Positions 23,579 through 34,565 of a stretch of DNA of 64,000 nt are shown here, piece after piece. Each line of letters begins with the position of its first letter. The stretch's first letter is position 1. The notes under the pieces were generated by a model that saw nothing but the letters and a program-made list of their open reading frames with translations, made no database searches and was not told where the DNA came from. This DNA is from Adineta ricciae (lineage: Eukaryota; Rotifera; Eurotatoria; Adinetida; Adinetidae): NCBI GenBank assembly GCA_905250025.1, contig CAJNOJ010000058.1:62001-126000 (forward strand), read 5' to 3'. A program made the translations under genes and the position numbers.

Positions 23579-23872
23579 GGTTTATTTGTAAAGAGAATCG
23601 ATTTAGTTAACCTGAAAATAATTAAACAACCAATCGATGAAATAGATAAGTATTTTTCTTTCGTTTCGTTTTCGTCAGCGACATCATGCGAAAAAAAAAT
23701 GTTCGTTCAAGTATATTTCTTTTAGGTACTTGAAACTTTTCTTTTTCTCTCTGTTGCTTTACATCAGTCTGATTATTTTTATTAGAATCATGTAAGTAAA
23801 GTGTAGACGGACAGAATCTATTTTTATTAAAAAAAATAAGCACACAAGGAAAATTGTAACACGTCGATTTCG
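23579..23872. promoter_or_regulatory. Divergent intergenic (probable bidirectional promoter)
   Basis: 294 bases separate the ATG of the TPR-SET gene (minus) from that of the hypothetical gene (plus). Composition is AT-rich with poly-A and poly-T runs. No specific element is identifiable. Confidence 0.4.
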
Positions 23873-24544
23873 ATGGCATCAGCAACAGTACCACGCAATT
23901 CGGTACAAGCGAAATCCCTGACCTTGCTGGAACTGTGCCAAACAATTCATGATCTACGTCATATGTCATCACGAGATACATCACAAATCTTAACTCGTCG
24001 TTTGTATTTCCATCCCGTAAATACAAAATCGAGTTACAAGCCACAGTCATCGAAATTGATTGCTCGCGGTATTCTTCGAACGAACCCAATGGTTGAAGAG
24101 AAACCGACTTCGTCATTTCGAAAAAGAACGTCTCCTCATGATTTGTCTATTCTTTCATCTTCATTTTCACTAGTATCACGTACACATTTCAAAACGAATA
24201 TATGTACGACTACGGAAAATGATGATAATAATGATTTAGAAACAAGCACAATCACCAGTTCATTGAATCAAATTTCCTTAGCGCCAATTACTCAACGACC
24301 ACCTGTATTATCGAAAAAGAAAATGATGCCAAATAAATCGTTATATGTTCCGAATCCAAACAAACGAACAGTTCTATTAACCGAAAAAAATGATAAAAAA
24401 AGAATGAATGTATGGAATTATCTACATCATAATTTAGATCGTCCATTTCCACAGGATCCACCGACAACTCCTTTGCATTATTCAACTGATTTCGACATAC
24501 AAAACCAAAAAAGTTATTATTCATTACCAGATATCATCAATTGA
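23873..24544 (+). CDS. Hypothetical basic Ser/Thr-rich protein, 223 residues
   Basis: A single open exon from a good ATG (MASATVPRNSVQAK) to TGA. The N-terminal segment SLTLLELCQTIHDLRHM could form a helix. The rest is basic, Ser/Thr/Pro-rich and probably disordered, with KKKMMPNKSLYVPNPNKR and a C-terminal stretch WNYLHHNLDRPFPQDPPTTP. There is no signal peptide or membrane segment. Codon usage resembles neighbouring genes and the frame is long for this AT content, so a real gene is likely, but I do not recognise it. Confidence 0.6.
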   Translation: MASATVPRNSVQAKSLTLLELCQTIHDLRHMSSRDTSQILTRRLYFHPVNTKSSYKPQSSKLIARGILRTNPMVEEKPTSSFRKRTSPHDLSILSSSFSLVSRTHFKTNICTTTENDDNNDLETSTITSSLNQISLAPITQRPPVLSKKKMMPNKSLYVPNPNKRTVLLTEKNDKKRMNVWNYLHHNLDRPFPQDPPTTPLHYSTDFDIQNQKSYYSLPDIIN

Positions 24545-24774
24545 CAGTGGAATCCGATTGTAAACAGAATTTTCTTTTTCTATGCTGTATATTGTAAAGC
24601 AGAAATCAATATTCAAATGTACAAAACATTCTTTTTCATGCTACATTTAATAAAAGATCAAAAGTAATCAGTTCTTTTCTTTTCGCTATGAAAAAGATTT
24701 CTTCACTTAATGGAACAGTATTTCTAGAAATGATAACAGTAAAGGTTAGCATCAGTAGGAAAAAATGGCTCAGT

Positions 24775-25290
24775 ATACTACTGTTCTTTGCTGCCTGAGT
24801 GTTGTGAATCAGCACTGTTTTATTTTTCATCCCAACATTTCGAACTCAATCAAAGTCAAACGTACTTTATATCATCGACATCTTTTTGATCATCATCGTC
24901 GTTTTCTTTCTGGTCCTATTTTTCTTGTTCCTCAGTCTACAAGAAACAACACAATTCGGAAATCAATTTCTTCATCTTCTTCCGTTGATCCACAAGCACC
25001 TTTGATAATGTCATGTTCGTCTGATTGTTCTCATTAGACTTTTCGTTCGTACTTTTTCGTAAAGTGGCTGATATTTGCTTAAATAACGACATTCAAGTGC
25101 ATGAACTTCTTCAAAAAAGCTTGCTTCGATTTTATGATGTTCTGCTTGAATATTTCGGAGTGCATTCACACGTCGTACAACTTCAGCTGGTAAACTACAT
25201 ACAGAAGATGAAGTGTGAGTGAAAAGTAGAAGAAACAAAAATCTAAAAATACCTTCCAACGAAAAACGATCCATCATTATCCATTGAATT
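24775..25290 (-). pseudogene. Truncated NAP1 pseudogene with a conserved-identical patch
   Basis: Three segments match the intact NAP1 gene at 27697-29347. The low-coordinate end (24775-24860) is a diverged copy of the last exon around the CKQQ stop. The middle (about 24890-25007) is a diverged copy of the acidic exons, with most of the core domain deleted. Positions 25008-25277 are identical, base for base, to 28978-29247 and include a complete intron. The copy lacks the start exon and much of the histone-binding core, so it cannot encode NAP1. Confidence 0.85.
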
Positions 25291-27696
25291 TCAAGGCTGT
25301 TAAATCTTCCTCATTAAAATATTTTCTGGTATTCGTTAAATAGGTACTTCTCGACTACAGATAATTATGAACTAAACCGGGATGCTTCGCTGACTAGTTC
25401 CAATGCATACATAAGACATTGATAAAAGTCACAATGCCTGTTTCTCAATCTTAATAATGATATCTTTGATAGATTCAGCACATTTCTTTCTTTCTCAAGT
25501 GATCTCACCTTGGACAAATGCGTAACTAGCATCCTTTCTCTCCCTATAGAAGAGAAATAGAACAAAATTGCCGCCGTCGATCATTTGATTGTTCACAGTG
25601 TGTTTGATTGTTGTGAGTAGGTGGCTTTTGTTTTAAGTGTGGTGTATTCCGTACCCATTATATATGTATTATGTGGGCTCAATAAATGACTCATTGCTAG
25701 TGGCATCTGATTGGTTTGTGGCTCGTTTCATGAGCCTTACGGACGTGCTTGGCGGAATTGACATATTTACCATGTACTTTTTCGTTTGGCAATTTGTGGG
25801 TTCTATGCATAAATGGATTTATCACGATACACCAATGCTTATTAGCTGTAGACTAAGTTCTCTCATCATCAATATGCAGTTCGTCTGCCAGATGGTTTTT
25901 TTTTCATGGGTCAAGATGCTCCAAACGTTTCCCGTCGTAAGAACATTTAGAAGATTTGTCTCTTAACTTAGTTGATATGCAGAAGTTTGATCAGAAGGAT
26001 GATTCTTAATACTCAATAAGAAAAGGTATAAAAGAGCACCTCGTCTAATGAGAAGAACTATTTTATTAGTAAGGTCATTCTTTCTTACGTAATGACACAA
26101 AATTATTTAGCTATTGTTTTTTTGTTTAGAATAGTTTCGATTGTCTTCATACGAAACCTTCAAATAAAGAAGAACAACGAGCAATCGACCCGCCCCATTA
26201 TTCTATTATCCTACGTCTCCAATTGGTCTGTATCCTGTATATAATATTAGCGAATTAGTTGATAATGATATTGCTGATGGTGACGAAGATGACAAATTAT
26301 ATTTTCCATGTATAGATCGAGACGACTTCTTTATGTTCAATGTGACCCTATTAATGATGATATTGCACAATGCCTCATTTACAAGAAGAGCCTGGATAGT
26401 ACTTGGTTATATGGCTAGTATTATGAAAGTCGAAATCAGATGTTCACTTCGTTTTTCAGTGATATATCTTCTCACGTTTCTGCGTTATACTCACAAGTTG
26501 ATGGTTTGTGCACGAAGAGAATAATGTACGAAAATGTAATGAAAGAGAAAGTTCTTTCTTCGCTGTATGCTTGATATTTTGTACTGCTACTTCTTGCGCA
26601 AGCTGTGTAGCGCGTACATCTAATTTGGGATAAGCTCTGTGGGGGAAAACATTCGAACACAGCGAGCAAAAAGTTCGGTGTCCATATGTTTAAACAAATG
26701 ATAGAATGGAAGACTTATTTCATTTCGTTGGATATTCTCTTTCACGTAGATTTTTTTCTCAAATGCGAATCTTAGTACTCTATTCGCCATACCTGTTACA
26801 AAGGTTTCTACTAATAAAAGCGAACAACGAAGTTTCAAGATGGTTTGTATCTGATCTGCTTTGCTGTACTTCTATGCTTATTTCCAACTGGTGCTGCGCC
26901 AGAATCATTCCAAGAAAGTTCTGCGATTTTTCAATACATATCGTTTACAGCTCGGAATGTGGTTATTGCCGTCTATGCAGACATTCCAGGACGATGGTTC
27001 CTGGAAGCAGGATTCAGCTTATTTTTGGTGAATACCGGCAGGATGTTTTTGATTTCCGCGTTGGATACTATGGGAAAGTGCCTGAAATCCTGTTGAGAGA
27101 ATCGGGGATCGTATCCGACTATCAGTTATGGCAGATTCTTGTCGGTTCCTCAGAAAATCGGATAAATCCGATGATAAGATTTAGTAACCGGAATATTGCT
27201 TCCATGAAATCTCCAGAAGGTCCTGAAACTGACCGGTTCTGGGCTGGATTGTTTGACCTGGGTAGTATTTGATGCCGCTTATGCTGTTTGGATTGAAGAC
27301 AGGCACCGAGAAGTCGATTAAAAAACTAACAACATAAAATAGAGACGCAAATATCGCATCGAATAAAACTTGCTTCATTTCTTTTAATAAAGTCCTATTC
27401 GGAAAAAAGCTCATCGTTTGAAAATAAAACTATTTTCTATAGATACTTAATAGAGTAGAAGTCGATGTTCTAATCTGCAAAGCATTGTTTTCCTTATGTA
27501 TCTCTCAGAAAAAGAATTGAGAGAAACTGTTCCTTCTTTTCTTATCATCTTCTTTTTTACGTTGATAAAAGAATGTTTCTAGATATAACAATAACAACAA
27601 CAGTAGATGAACGTTTGGAAAAAAACAACCAACAAAAAAAGTTAGTATCAGCATTAAAAAAAACGACACATTGTCACTGTTTTCATCTTCCTTATT
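25291..27696. other. Gene-poor stretch with GC-richer islands, possible element remains
   Basis: No gene is recognised. Open stretches include a 109-codon frame at 25637-25966 (hydrophobic/aromatic, no ATG start), a frame from about 26167 to 26524 (PLFYYPTSPIGLYPVYN ... YFPCIDRDDFF) and a 188-codon frame at 26706-27272. Segments near 25640-25930 and 26850-27290 are visibly less AT-rich than flanking DNA. Short inverted repeats occur: TTCCAGGA/TCCTGGAA (26984-27006) and ATCGGAT-AA-ATCCGAT (27157-27172). I interpret it as probable debris of an unidentified mobile element lying between NAP1 and its pseudogene. Confidence 0.35.
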
Positions 27697-29347
27697 TTAC
27701 TGTTGTTTGCATTCTGGTTGTTGTTGACCAGCACCGCCTTGTTTTCCACCACGAGATTTCTAATTTAATCAAAGAACCTTGATAGATAAAGTTGAACAAA
27801 GTCAGAAATACTTACACCACCGGGACCATGTTTACCACCACTTCCATGATGATGATGATGTCCACCGCGGGGCGCAGCCTGACCTTCATGTTCGTCATCA
27901 TCGTGATCATCATCGTCGTCGTCATCATCATCATCGTCTTCATCATCTTCATCTCCTTCTTCATCGTACTACACAGAAAGCAAACATAGTATTGAGTAAA
28001 TAGAACAGTTTTGTCCTAGAAAACTTCTTCGTACTTCTCCATCATCTTCATCGGCAACTTCACCAGTATAGTAAAGAACAGCTTTGGGCACAATCGAATC
28101 TCGTAACATATGACCGATTTCAAAATCTGCTGCTAACATTCTCATTTCATCACTATCTTCCATTTCAGCATCAGGATCCTCGGGAACTAAAACAAAAATG
28201 AATAATTCGGTGTCAACATGATCAAGCAAAACGATCGCATCTACCAGTTGGTGGTGTGAAAAAGTTGAAAAATGAATCTGTTTGCACTTCTTTGGTCACT
28301 ACTCGAATGGTTCCACGATTCTTGTGTTTTTGTCGTTTTTTAACCATTTTCATTGTGACATTTTTGCCTTTATTCCATTGAATTTCGCATCCTTTCGATT
28401 TGATGATTTCTGGTCCTTCATAAGCTAATGGTTCATGCTCGTCTGGTCCAGTGCGAAGTTCATAGAATTTTGTTAAGACGGTATTAGTGAAGTATTCATT
28501 TGGTGTAAATTCAAATTCAATGGTGAAACCTTTCTCATTCGCTTCATTCTTCATAGTAATACGGACGTCGATGAGATGTTTGAGTACTTCTTCATCTTGT
28601 TCCTAGATATGTTGATAGGTTTCATAGACAATACAAACACTCATGCTGTTTTTACTTTGATCAGTTCAGAAAGAACATCAGAATTTTTGAATACTTGCAG
28701 CCAAAATTCAGGAATACCGACTGTTGTTCCTACAAGTAATCAACGACATTCATTTTTAAGCAAGTTTTCTTCGTCACAAATACCTTCGTCTTTCTTTCCT
28801 TCTGCTTCTTTGTCTTTTTTTGCTTGTTCATCAGTCTAGGAGAGAAAATACACTCAGAAATTCGATCTCTCCATCCGAATGATTCATCGTACTTCATCTT
28901 CATCAAATGCACATTTACTTTCTTCTTCTGTTGGCTCATAAGCACCTTTGATAATGTTCAAACGCTAAAAAGAACACATGTCATGTTCGTCTGATTGTTC
29001 TCATTAGACTTTTCGTTCGTACTTTTTCGTAAAGTGGCTGATATTTGCTTAAATAACGACATTCAAGTGCATGAACTTCTTCAAAAAAGCTTGCTTCGAT
29101 TTTATGATGTTCTGCTTGAATATTTCGGAGTGCATTCACACGTCGTACAACTTCAGCTGGTAAACTACATACAGAAGATGAAGTGTGAGTGAAAAGTAGA
29201 AGAAACAAAAATCTAAAAATACCTTCCAACGAAAAACGATCCATCATCACCCATTGAATCATATCGTTGTTGACTAGTGTCAACTGTGCTTGATGGTGTT
29301 TCAACGGATGCTGGAGATGCTACTTGTTCATTATCATTTTTGTCCAT
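27697..29347 (-). CDS. NAP1L1: Nucleosome assembly protein NAP1-like, with CaaX box
   Basis: Histone H2A-H2B chaperone of the NAP1/SET family. Exons splice in frame: MDKNDNEQVASPAS... (ATG 29347), then LPAEVVRRVNALRNIQAEH and FFEEVHALECRYL (dimerisation helix), AYEPTEEE, GIPEFWLQVFKN, FTPNEYFTNTVLTKFYELR, EGPEIIKSKGCEIQW, FFNFFTPP and AADFEIGHMLRDSIVPKAVL, each block diagnostic. The acidic C-terminal tail is encoded by GAT/GAC repeats (27895-27990) and followed by a Gly/His-rich patch (27825-27860). The protein ends PECKQQ, matching the farnesylated CaaX end of vertebrate NAP1L1/NAP1L4. The symbol is by similarity only. A partial pseudogene lies 2.4 kb downstream. It is divergent from HAPSTR1, with 282 bases between the start codons. 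Confidence 0.9.
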
Positions 29348-29629
29348 GTTTTTTCTTTTTTTTGGTTATTTTGTATAAAGCAACGAAATATGTCTTGTGC
29401 TGCGTAATTTATACTGAAATCGAACCGACCAATGAGAATTGTTTTGAATAGGAGCTCGTTAGTTGAGCTTCAAAATGACAAAAATTCGTTAATTAGAACA
29501 TTTTCTTCCGTAAAAACCTTTTCCTTTAATTTTGAGCGAAATCACTAGCGACATCTTCGCTTGGGTATTTATTGGATGAGAAGTATAGAATAATATTGAT
29601 TATTTTTCATTTTCATTTGCAAAAATACA
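29348..29629. promoter_or_regulatory. Divergent NAP1 / HAPSTR1 intergenic region
   Basis: 282 bases between two divergent ATGs, presumably carrying both promoters. AT-rich, with no recognisable core element. Confidence 0.4.
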
Positions 29630-30460
29630 ATGTCGAACTTCGACGACTCACAAACTAATCCTTCCATGTCGACCGATAATGATGAAACTGCATTATCAAA
29701 ATACGAAGATGAATTAGAACGCACAATTCAAGAAAATCTAACGAACGAACAAGATTTATATACACAAAAATTATTTCTTGCGTTTCAAAATGCAGCTACA
29801 AATGTGACAAAAATGTTTCGTGGTATGAAAACAATTTCTATTAGTATCATTTTCTACTTCTATTTGTAGAACGTTCGAATGGTACTACCAATTGGAATGC
29901 CTTTCATACAGCAGCTGAATCTGTTGCCATGCTTTACAAAGGTATGTTAGAATGGAAACGAAATTTATACACATGATTCATTTGTAGAAAGTCTCGATGC
30001 ATTGAAAGATACTATTCAACTTGGCATCATCAATGGTCAGCAACGTAAAACTAAGCAAATCTTATGTTGGACACGTCGTAAACAACGTCGACATATACGT
30101 ACGGATGAACTTTATAACTATTTGATTGATCGTCCAGCTGCTTATCCATCCGAAGTTCATAATTTACATGTAAATACATCGAATTCACTTCCAATTGTTG
30201 ATGATTTACAAACATTTCGACAAGCCCTTGTTATGAATGGTAAATTGAATTATTATTGAATTGTAATCGATTGTTTTGTTTATCGAATAGATAATGATAA
30301 TAAAACTCATCACGATATTTTGTCAAATCGTCAGTCGGAACAGCTGGAAAGTTTTGTTAGTCAACAAGTTGCTAATCAATTGGCACGAAAACGGGATTAC
30401 CATTCAGCTGAGCTGTTCACACATGATCTTCAGAAGTCAAAGCGTACTCGTCATACTTAA
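29630..30460 (+). CDS. HAPSTR1: HAPSTR1 (C16orf72) homologue, HUWE1-associated stress protein
   Basis: Four exons: 29630-29822, 29870-29941, 29988-30239 and 30291-30460, with introns of 46-51 nt. The conserved core is present: FLAFQNAATNVTKMFR, NWNAFHTAAESVAMLYKES, LGIINGQQRKTKQIL, WTRRKQRRHIRTDEL, DLQTFRQAL and LESFVSQQVANQLARKRDY, matching the order in human C16orf72. The human protein binds the E3 ligase HUWE1 and tunes p53/stress signalling in the nucleus. The N-terminal 40 residues are acidic and variable; the end (KSKRTRHT) is basic, like a nuclear signal. The product is about 228 residues. It heads a tight plus-strand run with CYP4 (234 bases on) and ZCCHC4. AATAAA lies at 30628-30633. 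Confidence 0.88.
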
Positions 30461-30627
30461 GAAAATAAAGCAAAAAAACAGAGCGAGCTATGATAACTTA
30501 TCTTTTATCATTCTGTTTGCTTTCGACTGTATTTATAAATCTACCTATTTTTCGTTAACAAACATATATTCGTTTAGTTGTGTTATAACTAAATGCAAAG
30601 GATATTTTTTTTCTGTTTCATTTGAAC

Positions 30628-30633
30628 AATAAA
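30628..30633 (+). terminator. Poly(A) signal of HAPSTR1
   Basis: AATAAA, 168 bases after the HAPSTR1 stop and 62 before the CYP4 start codon. Confidence 0.5.
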
Positions 30634-30694
30634 TTTTTTTGGGAAAAGAAACATTTCTGCTTAAAATCATTCGGCTTTTTCTAGAGAGACGAAC

Positions 30695-32597
30695 ATGGCA
30701 GTGATTTCATTTGCATTATTATTCGTTATTTTCACTGTTTTATTTATTCTTCGCTATAAGGATTGGTTTTTATATCGTATCAAAGTCATACGCACCTACG
30801 AAACGATCCCATGTCCGGCCGGGAAATTACCTGTATTGGGAAACATACTTGATCTACCTGTAAATCCATATGGTAAGAAAGAAAATACAAGGAAAAAGTG
30901 CGAAAAATAATGATTTCTTCATGTAGAGTTCTCGAAAAAACTCAGTGAATTCTATGAAGATGCAAAAAAGACGGATCTTTACTGTTTATGGCTCGGAACG
31001 CATCCGTTAATCGCGTTTTTTCATCCCGTTGGACTTGAAGTTCGTTGTTGAATACCATACAAACGCGAACGCTATCTCGTCGTTTTAGCATTTCTTTGCC
31101 AATTCAAAGCATATTACTAAATCATCGGATTATATTTTTCTTCATCCATGGTTACGAACAGGCTTACTAACAAGGTTTGGGGATACATAATAATTTGATA
31201 TGCTATGTTTTTCTGACCTTTTTTCTTAGTGCGGGAACAAAATGGAAAAATCGTCGACGTATATTGACACCTGCTTTTCACGATAAAGAACTATTAAATA
31301 ATTTCGTGGAAATCTTTAATGAACAAACGGCAATCTTAATGCAACGTTTAGCATCCGTCACAGGAGAAAAAGAAATCAATTTATATCCATACATCGCATC
31401 GTGCGCTTTAGATATCATTTGTGGTTTGTATTTTTAACCGACGATTTCTTTTTTAAAATTGTAATTATAGAAGCAGCAATGGGTTTAAGCATCGGTGCAC
31501 AACAAAAACGAAATTCTGAATATGTCGATGCCGTTCTAAAGTAAAACTAATATGAGAAGAAATGTCAAGAATGAATGTATTCTAATTTAGATTAACAGAT
31601 ATCATTTTGAAACGTCAACGTATGCCATGGATGTGGCCTGATACGGTCTTCAAATTTTTACCCGACGGACGTGCACATGATCGTTATTTAGATATTGTTC
31701 ATCAATTTACCAAAAAAGTTATTGATGATCGTGCACGAGATTTCCACGCAAGTGAAATTAAAGGCAAACGTTCGGCATTTCTTGGTATAAACAAAAACTT
31801 TTCTTCCTCGATTTCAGTCGCTTTATTTAGATCTACTTCTCAAACAAATGCATGACGAACAGTTGACACTTTTGGATATTCAAGAAGAAGTTGATACATT
31901 CATGTTTGAAGTAAACTTATCACTGATGTCGTTTAAAAAAAAAGACCACATTGATTCATTTAGGGACATGATACAACAGCTGCTGCAATGAATTTTACTT
32001 GTTTCATGATTGCGTCACATCCCGAAGTTCAACAAAAATTGCACGAAGAGGTTGATCGAGTATTTGGCAAAGATCGTGATCGGCATTGTACAATGGAAGA
32101 TATTGAAGAACTACAGTACTTAGAATGTGTTATCAAAGAAACACTTCGACTTTTTCCATCCGTACCATTTATTGCACGGGAGGTTCAAGAAGATTTTATG
32201 TATCGTAAGTTCGTTTGTGAATTCTACTTCAATCAACACATGAGCTCATTTTCTAGATAATCATAAGATTTTAAAAGGTTCAACAGCTGTTATCTTTATT
32301 TACTATATTCATCGCGATCCGAAACATTTTCCTGATCCGGAAAAATTCGATCCCGATCGATTTTTACCTGAGAATAGCGTCGATCGAGCACCATTTGCAT
32401 TCGTGCCATTTTCAGCTGGTTCGAGAAATTGTATCGGACAACGCTTTGCATTGCTCGAAGAAAAGACCATTCTATCGTCGATCTTAAGACGCTTTAAATT
32501 GAAAACATCGGAATCACGCGAAGATTTGCATCTTTCCTTCGAAGTTATTCTTCGTTCTGAAAATGGTGCTTTTGTTCAACTTGAAAATCGAGAATAA
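30695..32597 (+). CDS. Cytochrome P450, CYP4 clan (CYP4V-like)
   Basis: Microsomal mono-oxygenase of the CYP4 family, whose members omega-hydroxylate fatty acids. An N-terminal membrane anchor ([14 protein letters not shown]) and the proline hinge [10 protein letters not shown] are followed, over about nine exons, by [19 protein letters not shown], the C-helix [32 protein letters not shown]-helix [13 protein letters not shown], ExxR as [22 protein letters not shown] and the heme loop [15 protein letters not shown] (Cys ligand). The order and wording are closest to CYP4V2. One intron (about 31039-31086) uses the unusual donor GTTCGT. TTTTTCTAG ends 10 bases before the ATG, a candidate trans-splice acceptor. 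All catalytic motifs are intact. Confidence 0.92.
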
Positions 32598-32652
32598 TTT
32601 GTGTAAATGTTTTTTGGCAATGATTTTTTTAGATAGAAAAAAAAATATACGA

Positions 32653-33968
32653 ATGACGAATGCTTCGATTGAAGTCGATTTTTCTGACGATATAGAAACA
32701 GATCATCCGCGATGTGTTCATGGTCCAACATTGTTATTTCGTTCATCAACCGAACGATTTTTTGCTTGTTCAGCTTGTCGAGATCGACAAGAATGTGATA
32801 TTTATATACCATACGAAAAACGATCAAGTAAAGCATCGAAGAGGATCATCAAACAACATGCGATTGAATACAAGCGTTTCAAAGAACACATACAAACAAT
32901 ACAAAAGAATCGAGTCAAATTCAGCAAACAATCTCATATGTAAGCGCTTCGATACAGACTGTTGAACACAAAACTTAGTTTTTGTACTTTAGTCACTATT
33001 GTTCTACTTGTTCTCTTCTATTTCTCGAAGTCAATCAATCTGAACATGCTGATCATGATTATTCCGAATCATTAACTCGTCGGCAATATCACCAACCGTG
33101 TCGATATCTTCTTCAACCACTTGAGAAAAAACGTACCAATGCTCAGTTTTTCTTCTCGCAAACATTTATCGACTATTTCATTACTAAACTTCTCAGTCAA
33201 GGTTCATGGGATAGCATCATTTGCATTGGTTGTCCGACGATTTTTGAAAATCTTAATCGTCCCGAGCATAAAAACAAATTTCGAACTTATTTACTCGATT
33301 ACGATCATCGACTTTGTTCGTTTTATTCCAGCAAGCGAATGCTAATCTATAACATGTTCAATGGCCATATATTTTCGAAGACGAAATTCTTTTATGGACA
33401 ATTTTTATTCAACACCAAAAATTGTTTAATCGTTATCGATCCGCCATTCGGTGGTTTTCATCGTGCATTAGCTTATTCAATTGACAAACTCGTCTCATCT
33501 CGAAATATCACACACAATCTTATACTTTTCAATCCATACTTTCTCGAAAAATGGATCTCTGATGCATTTCCAAGTTTGAAAATGTTAGATTACAAAGTTG
33601 AATACACATCCAATTCATCTCTACATCTCTGTCGTGGAAAGAAAGGATCGCCTGTCCGAATGTTCACTGATATTTGTCCGTCGAAATGTCCGCCGTTGGA
33701 TGATGTTAATTATAAATATTGTTTTGAATGTAATCGATACACACTACTTACCAATCAACATTGTTTTCAATGTCAATCGTGCACGTCGAAAGATGGTTTA
33801 CCGTATAAACATTGTTTATTATGTCAACGATGTGTGAAAAGTGAAAGAGTACATTGTATGAAATGCAATGTATGTCATTTAAAAGATCAATGTATGACTG
33901 AAACAACCAAACGCACGTGTCAAATGTCAGATAAGGAAGAAAATCGAAAAAAATTTAAAAATAAATAA
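32653..33968 (+). CDS. ZCCHC4: ZCCHC4 homologue, 28S rRNA N6-adenosine methyltransferase
   Basis: ZCCHC4 makes the single m6A in 28S rRNA (human A4220) in the nucleolus. Two exons are joined at 32940-32992 (53 nt). The N-terminal GRF zinc finger is HPRCVHGPTLLF...FFACSACRDRQEC. Then come YLLQPLEKKRTNAQFFFSQ, the Rossmann region (SIICIGCPTIFENL), catalytic DPPFGGFHRAL, PYFLEKWISDAFPSLKMLDY, VRMFTDICPSKCPP and the DHHC-like multi-zinc block CFECNRYTLLTNQHCFQCQS, CTSKDGLPYKHCLLCQRC. All match ZCCHC4 in order. The C-terminal CCHC knuckle that names the human protein is not apparent; the chain ends soon after CNVCHLKDQC in a Lys-rich tail. Only 55 bases separate the ATG from the CYP4 stop, with TTTTTTTAG 20 bases before it. 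Confidence 0.92.
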
Positions 33969-34565
33969 AGATTTGTTATTGAGTATCAATTTATAAAGCA
34001 AGTTCTCAGCAGATGTCTTGTTTTGTTTTTCACGCATAAAAAATATAGGCTCTTTTCAAAAATGATTATCTATCTATAAGGCACAGAAAACAACCGGGAT
34101 AGTTAATGTCTGTTTATACTGTTCAACTTGTCGGAGATCAGGAAAATGATTTTAAGCGATAACCAATGGATATGGATGGACGACTTGTAACCGTTTCTCG
34201 TCTTAATATACGATTGTTCTCCGCGAAATCAATTGATATTGATTGACGACCGCCTGTAGAAAGTAATGATCAGATTAGGAATGTTTTCTTTTCTGCATCG
34301 CGTCAAATACTTCGATTTTGTTGATGTTAATCGGATGAAAATTTAGATTAATGGAATCTTGTCGATATAAAGTAATGATATCCGAATGAGATCAGTATAA
34401 CATTTCTATATACCAGAAATCTGTTGATTAGAATGAAATTCTTCTGTACTTGCGAATATTTGCTTTCGATTTCGACTCGTATGAATGTGTATGTTAATTG
34501 GTCAGAAATAAGAAGGAGCAGAGCAAAAGTATGTGCAGACAGATGTAAATATGTGCAGATCGTGT
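33969..34565. other. Convergent intergenic region ZCCHC4 / TTLL
   Basis: 597 bases between two convergent genes. AT-rich at first, then with several GAT/ATC words. No gene, RNA or repeat recognised. Confidence 0.5.

Noticed and set aside
24765-25277. Second functional NAP1 gene
   Set aside because: It lacks the start exon and most of the core domain; the long minus frame there reads through an intron and is a pseudogene.
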